Origin: Tetragonia tetragonoides
Lineage: Eukaryota; Streptophyta; Magnoliopsida; Caryophyllales; Aizoaceae
Direction of reading: 5' to 3'
Length of the DNA stretch: 64,000 bases
Assembly (NCBI GenBank): GCA_038025085.1
Contig: CM076147.1
Span: 42,244,766 to 42,308,765, forward strand
Within the stretch, counting starts at the first letter, position 1, and every line of letters begins with the position of its first letter. Below are positions 51,878 to 61,711 of this stretch, one piece after another. The notes beneath the pieces were generated by a model. That model saw nothing but the letters and a program-made list of their open reading frames with translations, was not told the DNA's origin and made no database searches. The position numbers were made by a program, and so were the translations under genes.

Positions 51878-52673
51878 TGTTGGAGTATCCCTCCTACATG
51901 GAGGAAGAACCCAATTAATTTGGGATATATTTGCTTACCATATGGGTTATCCATATGATGTTTAAGTGAAGGGCAATTTCGTATATTCACTCACAAGTGG
52001 CTTCCCTTATAAGCCAAAAGGTTAGAAGGGCTGAGTGCAAGAGAGAGAAAGCCTAGACACTCAAAAATTCAGGAGAAAAGTCTAGAAGAGAAGAGGAGAG
52101 AGAGAAGAGGAGCCACCCACGAATTTTGGTGCTGGCAGCCCAGAAATCCGCCCCGATCGACGACCAAACGAACTCCGATCGTCGCGAGATTTTAGCACGT
52201 TGTTCCTGACATCCCCCTCTTCAAATCCAACGGTCAGAATTTCATTTGGAGCTCTCTAACTCAGTTTTCTAAATTCAGCTCTTATTTTATACGAAATTGT
52301 ATTTCCACTCTTTTTGGGTGATGATTTGGGAGACTTGTTGTGCCAAGGTTGATCCTTGATGATTGTGAATACCTCTAGTTGATCTAGGGAAGAACTATTG
52401 TTGTACCCACTTGTTAATTTGTTGATTAGTGGAGGTTTTGGCACCGTTTGTTAACGGTCCCGTGGTTTTTTCCCCACATCGGGGTTTCCACGTAAATCCT
52501 TGCGTCTCCTTGTTTATTTACTGTTTTTGGGCTGATTTATAGTTCCATTTGCTGCTGTCATTTTGGTTCAATATTGTTTGGTTGCTTGAATTGGTTATTG
52601 CTCATATTTGCATCACAACCGGGGAAAAAGTCTTTGTTGCTTCCGCTTGTGTATTTGTGTGCTTTCCCCAACA
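51878..52673 (+). repeat. 3' LTR of copia element (796 bp)
   Basis: Begins TGTTGGAGTATCC and ends CTTTCCCCAACA, followed by CCCTC. Appears identical to the 5' LTR. Confidence 0.95.
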
Positions 52674-53124
52674 CCCTCGAGCTGGCAGGGATAGCATGCT
52701 GAAATGTCTTACATGAAGCTCTGAGGCTCAAGTAATCAAACAAGTGCAGGTTCTTTGAAGTCAAAGCTATTACATCTGCACGGAGCTCAGACAACAAGTT
52801 TTGCTGTGTCTCATTCTGCTCTTCCAGTTCTGGTACTCCATATTCTATGAAATTGGTCTCCACTTTCTCCATTATTTGTTCACGCACTTCCGTTTTTGGT
52901 AACCTGTGAATGAATGTAAAGAAAAAAAATAAATTAATTAAGCATGGTTTATAACTTATGTAGACGAAAGCAGGCAAAAGAAATAAATTGTGATAACTGA
53001 TAGTAATGTATGCAAAACGACATACTATTAGAATCATAATCTCAAGCTCAGCAAAAAAAGAAAAAAGAAAAAAGAAAAAAGAGATTCATAATTTCATTCA
53101 ATGAATATGACACTAATGAATGAC

Positions 53125-53880
53125 TTAGCTCTGATTTGGAGGCATAATAACCCAAACAGGACCGTCAAAAGGTGTTTTCAGATTTGCGTGGGGCAATAGA
53201 AAGGTGAAAGTACCATCTTTTAGCTTGTATGAATACATGTATTGGTCACCCTGAACAAAGTAAACACAATTCCCTTCAAAACCAAGAGATGTTGAAGATT
53301 GATCAGTTGCCCAGCACCATGTTGAACTATATCTTTCAAGGAAAAAGGCTCGATTTCCAAGGCACTCCACACGAACCCAACTCATGCTGCCGAAATCACA
53401 TTCCCAAATATGCACCGTGAGGATCTGCTGTATTATGCCACTCTTTATATCACCTGTATGTAGGTTTATATTAATCCAATACAGCCCACCACAAGATTCA
53501 AGCAGATACGATTGGCCTCTACAAGAATGTGAGCTACATTGGCGGCCGCTACAATAATCCTGAAGCCCTACGGATTTGAATACAAGCAAGTTTGAGTCAT
53601 GGCCTGCAAACTTAATGGTGAATAATTCAGAGTTAGTCTCTGCGTACCCAGTTTATTGTTTCACCATCAACTTCAAGGCTTACTCTTTGATGAGACCATT
53701 GTACTGAATCAGTTTTATCCCTTGTGTTAAACCGGCAATAAAACACCCCACCAGGTTTGCAAAACAAGAAGATTGTGTCATTATTATAGAGGGTACAAGC
53801 AGTAATTGAAATCTTTTCAAATAACTCAGGCGGACAAATTATTTCCGGAAGTCACAAAGTTCCAAAGAGAGAATACGTCC
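53125..53880 (-). pseudogene. F-box/DUF295 pseudogene fragment (C-terminal half)
   Basis: The minus strand encodes, from about 53850, ELFEKISITACTLYNNDTIFLFCKPGG and QRVSLEVDGETI, then stops. A second frame (53620 down to 53125) continues FAGHDSNLLVFKSVG, SYLLESCGGLYWININLHTG, RVECLGNRAFFLERYSSTWCWA, FEGNCVYFVQGDQYMYSY and ends WVIMPPNQS. The two parts form one DUF295 domain separated by a lesion near 53630-53650 (44-nt gap, too short for a normal intron). No F-box was found upstream. It belongs to the same local family as the pseudogene at 46-53 kb. Confidence 0.7.
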
Positions 53881-54184
53881 CTGTCATCAGAATCCTCTTT
53901 TTCCATTGAGGTTGACAGGGGAGGCACAATACAGCAGGAATTGAACCGTGAATACAAACTTGAAATAAATTTCCTCTAATCTCCGTATACGTTTATATAG
54001 TTTTTCTGATTACCAAATCAGAGTCGGTTTCGTATAGGTGCACCTAAGTAAGGAAGGAGAGGAAAAAAAAAAGAGTGAAAAAAAGACAGTTTCCTAATCT
54101 ACTTAGAGGAGATTGCTCTTTCCTAATCTATGTATACGATGTACTATTAGAATCATAATCTAATGCAATCAATTTGACGCTAAT

Positions 54185-54290
54185 AAGTAATAACTAACCT
54201 CTGATTATGTGGCATAACCCAAACAGAACCGTAGCAAGGTGATATCAAATTTGGGTGGAGCTGTAGGAAGGTGAAAGTATTAGAATCATA
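54185..54290 (-). pseudogene. Third F-box/DUF295 tail fragment
   Basis: About 100 bp matching the end of the preceding fragment: the plus strand reads CCTCTGATTATGTGGCATAA, CCCAAACAGAACCGT and GGAAGGTGAAAGTA, compared with 53130-53215. Too short to function. With the two larger copies it shows a tandem family at 46-54.3 kb. Confidence 0.65.
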
Positions 54291-54507
54291 ATCTAATGCA
54301 ATCAATATATAATAATAATGAGAGGAGACCCAATAATTAAACTTTCAAGTTTCTCAAAAAAAAATAAAAAAATAATTAAACTCAAATATATACTCCATAT
54401 AGGTTTAAGTTTGTGGTGACAGTAATTACACTCTGCCTCGTACAGGTATAACCAAATAAGGAAGGAAAGGAAAAAAAGTAGGGAAGAAAAAAAGAAAAGG
54501 AAAAAAA

Positions 54508-55496
54508 GGAAAATCCTATTGGTGCCCCTCAACTCCTTGCTAGTCCAAGTGGTGCCCAATAGTTGTTTTAAATCCAAGTGGTGTCCCTCTCCTTTCTATT
54601 TTTACTGTCTGTTTCCTACTTCTACCTATCACGTTAACTTTTTGTTAACTAATATTTGTTTCATTTAAAAAAAAAAAATTAATGTTTGTCACACATTCAC
54701 ACTCACAAAGCTCCATGCCCATAGCTTCTGAGCTTTCTCTCTCCTCTCTCTAAAACCCACGTCCAATGTATCCACTCCTTCTCATTCTCTTCTTACTTTT
54801 CTCTCTCCTCCGTTTCGCAACCCTAACCTTCTGAGAAGCTTCCGAGAGCAAAGACGACGGTTTTGAGGGGCTGGTTCATCGTCTCCGTCGACCTTCATGG
54901 GCCTCACTACGTCGACTTTGTATTGGTTTCGGCGAACCTCCATTCGTGTATTTGGCCTCAACGACATCTTTAAGAGAGTTAAAACCCAAAGATAGCCACT
55001 AACATAGAGAATATTAAAAAAATTAGACCAATTAACATGAAGTACATAGAGAATTGGTTGATTGAAATAGAATGTCAGAGACTAATAGTTAGGGCTTACT
55101 AGGAGGTAGTGAGAGTGATGGAAGGTTTGAAGTTGGGAGGTTTGAGAGAGGGAGAGAAGAAGGAAGATGGATCTGGCAATCGATTGCGGAGATGGATCCA
55201 CCATTAATGAGTACAGTATTATGGTGATGATGACGATGGCCGATGGGGAAGAGAGAGAGAGAGTCACAGCCTCACAGGTAGTGTTCTACCCCTCTGAGTT
55301 AACTCATTGTCGGACTTGTATATTTATCCAACCAAAAACAAAAGGAACAGATGGAGAGAAGGAGGTTAACAGAAAGTTAACGTTTAGAAAACGGACAGGA
55401 AAAAATAGAAAGGAGAAGGGTACCACTTGGATTTTAGAAAATTATTGGGCACCACTTGAACAAGTTAGGATTAGAGGGGTACTAATAGGATTTTCC
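54508..55496. mobile_element. Long-TIR element (about 990 bp) with gene-like filler, possibly Mutator-like
   Basis: Left end GGAAAATCCTATTGGTGCCCC and right end, on the other strand, GGAAAATCCTATTAGTACCCC start inverted repeats about 135-140 bp long (54508-54645 and 55362-55496). They share AAGTGGTGCCCAATA, AAATCCAAGTGGT and CTCCTTTCTATTTTT. Long TIRs are typical of Mutator-like elements. No clean 9-bp duplication is visible because both flanks are A-rich. The interior (about 54690-55290) is GC-richer, with CT/AG tracts and stretches resembling gene sequence on opposite strands, as in Pack-MULEs that have captured host fragments. It encodes no transposase. Confidence 0.7.
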
Positions 55497-56217
55497 CGAG
55501 AAAAAAAAAAAACTTTCCTAAAGATTCTCTGTTTCCTGTTTGTACTTTGTGTCTTTAACTCTTTAATACTCCTAGTTGGAACTTGGAAGTCTGAGAATCT
55601 AAAGAGCTACTAAGGAATAAGGATTGATTTGAGAAAGTGTCAGATCATGGGCTTCTTTTTACTGGGCCAAGCATAGCATGGGCTTTTGGCCCAACGAAAA
55701 TGTATGGCTTATCGTGTTTTTTTGCTCTGCCAAGGGGTATCGTATGTTTCGGCTGGTTATTGTCAACCACCAACCTCTTTCTCTTTCTAAGAAATTTTCT
55801 ATTTTGTGAGAAGAGGGAGCAATGCTCTTGGACTACACAATAATTCTTCCTAATCTTGAGGTTGAGAACCATTGCAATTGCACACGCTGGAAACAAGGAA
55901 AAAACCTCTAAAAAAAAAAAGAAAAAAAGGTTGTATTAGGATCTCCTTAACTGCAATGAGAATTGATGTGCAGCAGCAGACAGTTCCACCTAAAGTTACT
56001 TCTTTGATGCCAATACATTTCTGGATCCTAATACATACTGTAAACAACTTTCTCAGAGAAATACATCAGTAAAAGGGGAAGAAGAAAACAACTTTTCTAA
56101 AGAAGCTAATTGTCCATCAGAGATGCAAGATACCAAGAATGTAAAATTCATACACAAGCAAGCACAGTAAGAAGCTCATCAGAATGATATCGTGTGAATT
56201 TGGCAAGATGAATGACA
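55497..56217. other. Intergenic region before FAX-like gene (3' side)
   Basis: Contains a 55-bp block (55848-55905) shared with 33577-33640: CTAATCTTGAGGTTGAGAAC, then ATTGCAATTGCACACGCT and GAAACAAG. Otherwise AT-rich, and includes the 3' UTR of the minus-strand gene next to it. Confidence 0.5.
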
Positions 56218-58990
56218 TCATTCAGCCTTGGCCGGGAAATGATTGCCACCAGTTGCGACCTTGTACACATAAAATGCGGTCATGAAGGCACTGCAAATAA
56301 GATTGAAGAGAGAGTGAGGAGAAGCAACAATTAAGGATGTCGGTAAGACTTCATTAAACAAGTTGAAGAAATGGGAAGAAATACTCTAATCACCAGATGC
56401 ATGAATGCCTATACTTTTCACTATCACCAACACGATCATATATTTTGCTTTGGATTACATGGTCTAGTGATGTAATGGCTAATTACAGCAACCCTGAATA
56501 ATAACCAGGACCAAGATGAATATAAGATACTCCTAGACGTTGGTCAATCAATGTTAGATTCTCAAGTACTTTTGTTTTAGCATGACTTGGTTACATGACA
56601 TCCAAGGAAGTAACTTAATCCCACATGACATAATCTTGTGATCCAAGGCCTATAATTTTTATTATTTTTTTAAGATGGAAAGGCCTATGAATTTTGAAAT
56701 ACATATAGACAACAATCTAACATTGTCACAAAGTAAGCAGCTAATGCTACCATGATGATAAGAGCTAAAAAGAAGCTAGATATGCGATCAAGTTACCTGA
56801 GTGCGGCAATCATCCCAGCAGGCATTATCTTTGAGGTCTCCATATAACGTTGTCCCAAGACATATGTAAGTCCAACCGCAGTCACTGTTCAGGCAAATGG
56901 ATAAGTTCAAACTTCGCATACCATTGATCAAAGCTAATATTCAGGCACAAATGCAGAATAACCAGATTTTGATACACGGAAATCGGAATTGATGAAGGAT
57001 TGTTCATGTAACATATACGCCTGTCATGCTGCCTGATTAGGGACCCATCCTAAAAAATTTATTCAAATGAAGATTGAAGAGAAGTTTGAAAGAGACTAAA
57101 AACCATATCAAAGATACATGAGCAAGTAACAAACCCTAGAAGCAACCACTAATTCATAACTTGTGTGTAAGCCTTACTCAAAAATCATTACACAAGGCTT
57201 ATCCATATAGACCACTATTCCACACATTTTTCTTGAACTTAACCAGATGTCTATTTGTCATGAGAATACTTAGAAACTTAGCCTGGAGCAAAAAGCATAG
57301 TCGAGTATTGCTAAAATCAACCACTTAACTATTCCATTCAGAAGGAAAATAGTTCAGCAACAGGGAGGCATCCTGGATATGTGTTGGTCTGAAGATATTT
57401 AGAACATTTGGATGCTGGGGAATTTTGAATTTACTCAAATTCATAAAGGTATCAGCCATCCCAAGCACAAAATACCATCTGAGCCCAACTATCTGAACTT
57501 CTAATAATTCACCAGGTTTCCCACTTCAGATAATATGCAAATCCCACAAAGAAATCAAGATCTATGATTTGGGGAAAAAGACTTTGAGACGAACGAGTTG
57601 TTCTTAGACAATATGCCATTTCCCATAAGCAACAAGGAGATATAGCCTCACTGTATTGCGATATCTTCCACAAATCAGCAAGCTTCCAAAGGCCTAGATT
57701 TTCAATAAACAGAAGTCCTAAAGAAAGTATTGTAACTTTCATGAACAAGAATAAGCCAACAAGAGAAATGTGACTCCCAACTACCAGAACTAGATACTGG
57801 AGCTGGACATAAGCACCCAGCCATGCCAAATGGATCACCACTTGAATCTATTCAATAATAATCAAGATTCAAGGTGTCGATTAGTCTTTAATTAGGCAGC
57901 TTCTGATTAACCATTTTCCAGCCAGCCAAATAGAGAAGAGAACACATCAAAGCTCACATGAAATCCCTTGAAACAGCCTGCATCTATTATGAAGTCTGAT
58001 AATATAAAAACTAAGAATCCCATCCCCAGACTCCAGTTCACTTGGTACACAGGCAGTGGCTCAAAATTAGAATGATGATATGCCCCCCTAAACCATCAAG
58101 CTTAAAAGCAGATCACTGGCTCCTAGTCCTAGCTGATTATGACACTTCAGCATGATAAAAAATGATGAATACACAGTTTCCCACCTACATTCATCTCAAG
58201 GTAAAAGCTAATAGAGAGATCAAGGTTGGATGTGATTATATATGATGACAAAAGGTTTGGCCATCAGTAAACTGGTAAACCACAAGAACATGCAGGAAAC
58301 AGAAACAGCTTAGCATCAGCGGAGCATCATTTAGAACAGATCAAGCTAAGGTCGGGCACTAAGAGGATTCCACCACAACCATTGGTGAAATTGGTTCAGA
58401 GTCTAGCTTCCATCCATGAAATTCCCATGTTTGACACATTGTACAATAAACAAAACAGCAAATGTGCAGAAACTAAAGCAATCCCATAACAAGTTTCACA
58501 ATAGTTCTATTTTTGACAATTAACAAGTTTCACAATAATTCATCTGAGGAATTAGTTCTGAGACTGGTCCTCCACATTGCCATCTATAACACATTGTGCA
58601 ATCAACCAAAGCATTAAATATCCAAAAATTAAGGCAACCCCATAACAAGTTTTACATTACTCATCCTATAAATATCAAAAGGGAAGAAATTCAATAACTT
58701 AAAATCAATTTTTTTTAGTGCACTACAAACCCATCTCAAGAATTACATAAATGACATGGAATTAGATTGAGCTGGGAAAAAGCTAGCATACCCGTTTCAA
58801 GAATCAAGGCAAAGTAGGAGTTTTTGCGCTTTTTAAAAGCTTGGAGGCTCAAATACCCAGCTAGAACAAGCAACAAGCCAGCCCCAGCTCCCCCAGCCAA
58901 TGAGACCAAACTGCCCTTTTTGGCATAGCCAATCAGCCCACCGATCACCAAAACCAACCCATATGGGATTGTGAAGCAAAAATCATGCAT
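56218..58990 (-). CDS. FAX5/FAX6-type TMEM14 protein (FATTY ACID EXPORT family)
   Basis: Three exons on the minus strand (58792-58990, 56797-56884, 56218-56290) give 119 residues. The protein begins MHDFCFTIPYGLVLVIGGLIGYAKKGS, continues LAGGAGAGLLLVLAGYLSL and VTAVGLTYVLGQRYMETSKIMPAGM, and ends YKVATGGNHFPAKAE. It is a TMEM14 (Tmemb_14) protein with four hydrophobic helices and Gly-rich packing motifs. It lacks a transit peptide, which matches the short FAX5/6/7 group rather than plastid FAX1-4. FAX1 exports fatty acids from plastids; the short members are thought to act at other membranes such as the ER, so transport here is inferred from family. Intron 1 is 1.9 kb. Splice sites are GT-AG and the frame is clean. 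Confidence 0.92.
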
Positions 58991-59956
58991 TTTCGACAGA
59001 TGGGTATGTTAGATATAATCAAAATTGAAGAGATCCAAACTGGGTTTTTGGTTTTGGGATCTATGGAAATGGATTTTAGAGTTTTCTTCTGGTTTTCTAT
59101 GGAGGGTCTTGGGGTGGAAATTTTGGAATGGTCAAATGGGAAAGTAGGTATTGGCGTGTGGCCGTCTTGTGTGTTTCGGTTCGATTAGTCAAAATCTTAA
59201 AAAATGGAATTAAACAATGTAGTTGATGCCAACGACTCTCCAACTCTGGTTTTGGCAGATAATAAACTTCTAAATTTATGACTGAAATTGGTACTAGATG
59301 GTAGAAAGATATGAGATTTGTGAACAGGTCGTGAATCGACCTGGAACAAGTTGAGTCTTTACTTCTATTTGATGTTTTGAAGTTGTTTTTTTTTTTGGGG
59401 AAGTTTTAAGTTGAGGATATTTAACTATTGAGATTAGATTACCTTCGATTAATTAGTGTAGGAATATTAGTGGTATCTTACAAATAAACTAAATAAGAGA
59501 AATTTTTCTAATTTCGTCCAAATCTAATGCATGAAATTGATTGTGGCAGATTTACTTGAGCTGGTACATGAAATGTCGTAGAGAACTAGTAAATGTGATT
59601 TAAAATATTTACTATCACATTGGAATGTTCAATTTTGAAGTAACCCATTTAATTTAATACACTGATCGGGTTTATTTGATATGTTTGACGTTAGCATGAC
59701 CATGACCGATATGACTATACAAGCCGTTTGTGCATAATTTGAGTCACTAACTTTATACTCTTCGCCCTTTTTTATAGGTTATCCAAATCAATACATGCAC
59801 GACCCAATTGGTTAAGGAGTGTGAAAACATGGCAACAACTTATTTTATGTACCAAATTTAGTCCATGAACAATTCAAATTGGAGGATAATGTATTACAAT
59901 AACAATTTACAATTGCTCCCACTCCCACCTTTGTACAACTTTTACAAGCTAATCAA
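58991..59956. other. Divergent promoter region between FAX-like and DTW genes
   Basis: About 970 bp between two genes transcribed away from each other. AT-rich, no recognised repeat, no clear TATA box for either gene. Confidence 0.5.
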
Positions 59957-61264
59957 ATGCTAACATGCTCCCGCTCAGCCCTAACGGCTACCAGCAAGCT
60001 CTCAACATTTCTCTCTCCTTTGAGCCACCAAATCTCTCCTCTCTCCACAAATCTCACTTTGAAGATGGAATTACAGCCAAATTCCAAGAGACCCACATGC
60101 CCAAGTTGCTCAAAACCCCTTGCTCTTTGTCTCTGCACTCGGCTTAAAACCCCCAACCTTGACAACAAAGTTCATATCACCATTCTTCAACACAGCCTTG
60201 AGAAAAAACACCCACTTAATTCTGCCAAGATCGCGAAACTTGGGCTGAGAAATGTCGATGTATTTTCCGTCTCTGATGTTATGTGTGATTCTCAAATTGC
60301 AATTCAACCTTTGGGTTCTTCGGATTATGAGCTGGGTTTGTTAAATGGAGGGAGCACGCCAGGTGTTTGTGAAAATGCCTCTGAGAGTTTGGACAATGGT
60401 GGTTGTTTAGTGGTTAAAGGGTCTCGAAAGCGGGGTTTTGATCATGCTAATGACATTGATTCAGGATCTGGGTCTGTTCCAAGTTCTGGTTTTGATCAGT
60501 TTTCAGATTGGCCTCAAGAGAGTATCAGTGAAATTGATAGTGGATCATTGGCCAAGAAAGGTGATAGTTTGCTTAAACAATCAAATGATGATGTGGTTTT
60601 GGAAGGTGGATTGAATGACAAATTTACCACCATTGGCGACAACTTGATGTGTAATGATGAAAAGAAATGTAATGTAGAACCTGTAATAACAATGACGGTT
60701 GGAAAGTACGGGAAAATCAGCTCTGTTTACCATCCATGGAAGGTGGAAGATGAAGAGAAACCCATATTCGAGCATCTTATTGCCTCTCCAGAGGCTAGGC
60801 AAGCTCTACAAAGAGGGTTTATGGTTAAGAAATTGCAAAAACAGCAGAAAGATGGGAGCTTAGAATTAGAAGAGTTTGAAATCAAAGTTCCTCCTGGATC
60901 AGCCCTTCTTTTTCCTTCTAAAAATTCAGTACTTGTCGAGGCTATCGATTTCGAGGTGAATAACTTGATTGTTTTAGATGGTACTTGGTCAAAGGCAAAT
61001 AGAATGTACAATGAGAATCCATGGCTGAGGGTTCTGCCTTGTGTGAGGTTGGATGTGGAGAAGCTGAGCATGTTTAGTGAAGTAAGGCGTCAGCCGAAAG
61101 CTGGGTATTTGTCCACCATTGAGAGTATTGTGTATGCATTGAAGGGGTTAGGAGGAAGAGAAAATTTGGATGGGCTAGACAATTTATTAGAAGTCTTTGA
61201 GTCCATGGTTGTAGACCAGAGACGATGCAAGGATGAGCGGCTAAGCAAACTTTCTTCTGTATGA
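59957..61264 (+). CDS. DTW-domain protein, probable tRNA-uridine aminocarboxypropyltransferase
   Basis: Intronless ORF of 435 residues. A four-cysteine cluster (C48, C51, C58, C60 in CPSCSKPLALCLC) is followed by VHITILQHSLEKKHPLNSAKIA, the start of the DTW domain. The domain resumes at about 300 with VPPGSALLFPSKNSVL, the signature LDGTWSKANRMYNENPWL (DGTW 341-344) and ends YLSTIESIVYALKGL. TapT (bacteria) and DTWD1/2 (human) of this family transfer the 3-amino-3-carboxypropyl group from SAM to uridine in tRNA (acp3U). That activity is inferred here. A long Ser/Asp-rich insert (about 125-245) separates the domain halves. Residues 1-36 are Ser/Thr-rich and could be an organelle-targeting peptide, but a second Met at 37 (60065) could also start translation. 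Confidence 0.92.
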   Translation: MLTCSRSALTATSKLSTFLSPLSHQISPLSTNLTLKMELQPNSKRPTCPSCSKPLALCLCTRLKTPNLDNKVHITILQHSLEKKHPLNSAKIAKLGLRNVDVFSVSDVMCDSQIAIQPLGSSDYELGLLNGGSTPGVCENASESLDNGGCLVVKGSRKRGFDHANDIDSGSGSVPSSGFDQFSDWPQESISEIDSGSLAKKGDSLLKQSNDDVVLEGGLNDKFTTIGDNLMCNDEKKCNVEPVITMTVGKYGKISSVYHPWKVEDEEKPIFEHLIASPEARQALQRGFMVKKLQKQQKDGSLELEEFEIKVPPGSALLFPSKNSVLVEAIDFEVNNLIVLDGTWSKANRMYNENPWLRVLPCVRLDVEKLSMFSEVRRQPKAGYLSTIESIVYALKGLGGRENLDGLDNLLEVFESMVVDQRRCKDERLSKLSSV

Positions 61265-61711
61265 TGCTTCTTAGTTCATATTATGCCAATTTGATACTTG
61301 TCTCTGTACAACAAAACCATGAGCAATGCTGAATTGCTGTTAGTGATAACTGATAAGTTGATAATGGATCACTCTCTTCACAGTTCATATATTATGATGG
61401 CTCTTACATGACTATTTAGAACTAACTTTTCTGGTTATGGTTGATCAAATCAAGGATATTCTTTTTGATATCTTCAAGGATACCAAACACACCGATGCCT
61501 AAGTTATACACTCACCTACATTGAGCATAATGTATCCATTCCATAGTTGCACATTATTAATGAGGTTGAGCTTGACCTGAATAAAATATAGGCTGACAAG
61601 TATGATATATTTTGCTAAATACACCCGAGTACACATAGTGCCCAGTTTCTTCCACCTATATTTGATGTCTCATGTGTCTTTAAAGATCCATAAGACCATA
61701 ACTATCAATAC
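61265..61711. other. DTW gene 3' region
   Basis: 3' UTR and intergenic DNA; nothing recognised before the repeat element that starts at 61712. Confidence 0.5.

Larger units (their letters stand above)
47011..52673 (+). mobile_element. Ty1/copia LTR retrotransposon, Tnt1-like, full length and very young
   Basis: 5,663 bp from LTR to LTR with 5-bp target duplication CCCTC. It has paired 796-bp LTRs, a primer-binding site complementary to initiator tRNA-Met, gag and pol, and a purine tract before the 3' LTR. Domain order protease, integrase, reverse transcriptase, RNase H identifies Ty1/copia; the pol text resembles Tnt1-94 of the Tork lineage. Apparently identical LTRs mean insertion was recent. 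The element sits in antisense orientation in an F-box/DUF295 pseudogene. Confidence 0.97.
46061..52920 (-). pseudogene. F-box/DUF295 pseudogene split by a copia retrotransposon
   Basis: Reading the minus strand, the F-box-like part (52913 down to 52679) encodes EVREQIMEKVETNF, then LLSELRADVIALTSKNLHLFDYLSLRASCKTF. The retrotransposon interrupts it. DUF295-type sequence continues from 47005: GRANKSFPLFMFCKGRDGLCEL, VQFEFSKDGWLVVCTGGESFHFFNPFTREKGELP, EFWPSHCSPVYHNKAFYFLDESGYLGEF, HLVECDGELLSVFIGEVGDWVQVFKFD and a C-terminus ending CWV at 46061. Independent lesions are in-frame TGA (46928-46930), in-frame TAA (46676-46678), a poly-T insertion flanked by CCTTCCAACTT repeats (about 46443-46503) and a frame change in a run of seven C at about 46295. 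It was probably dead before, or independently of, the retrotransposon insertion. Confidence 0.82.

Noticed and set aside
53640..53690. Short intron joining the two DUF295 frames at 53.6 kb
   Set aside because: GT and AG are available, but the interval is 44 nt, below usual plant intron size. A lesion is more likely.
55167..55613. 148-residue plus-strand frame
   Set aside because: It runs from the interior of the long-TIR element through its right TIR into flanking DNA, so it is not a conserved gene.
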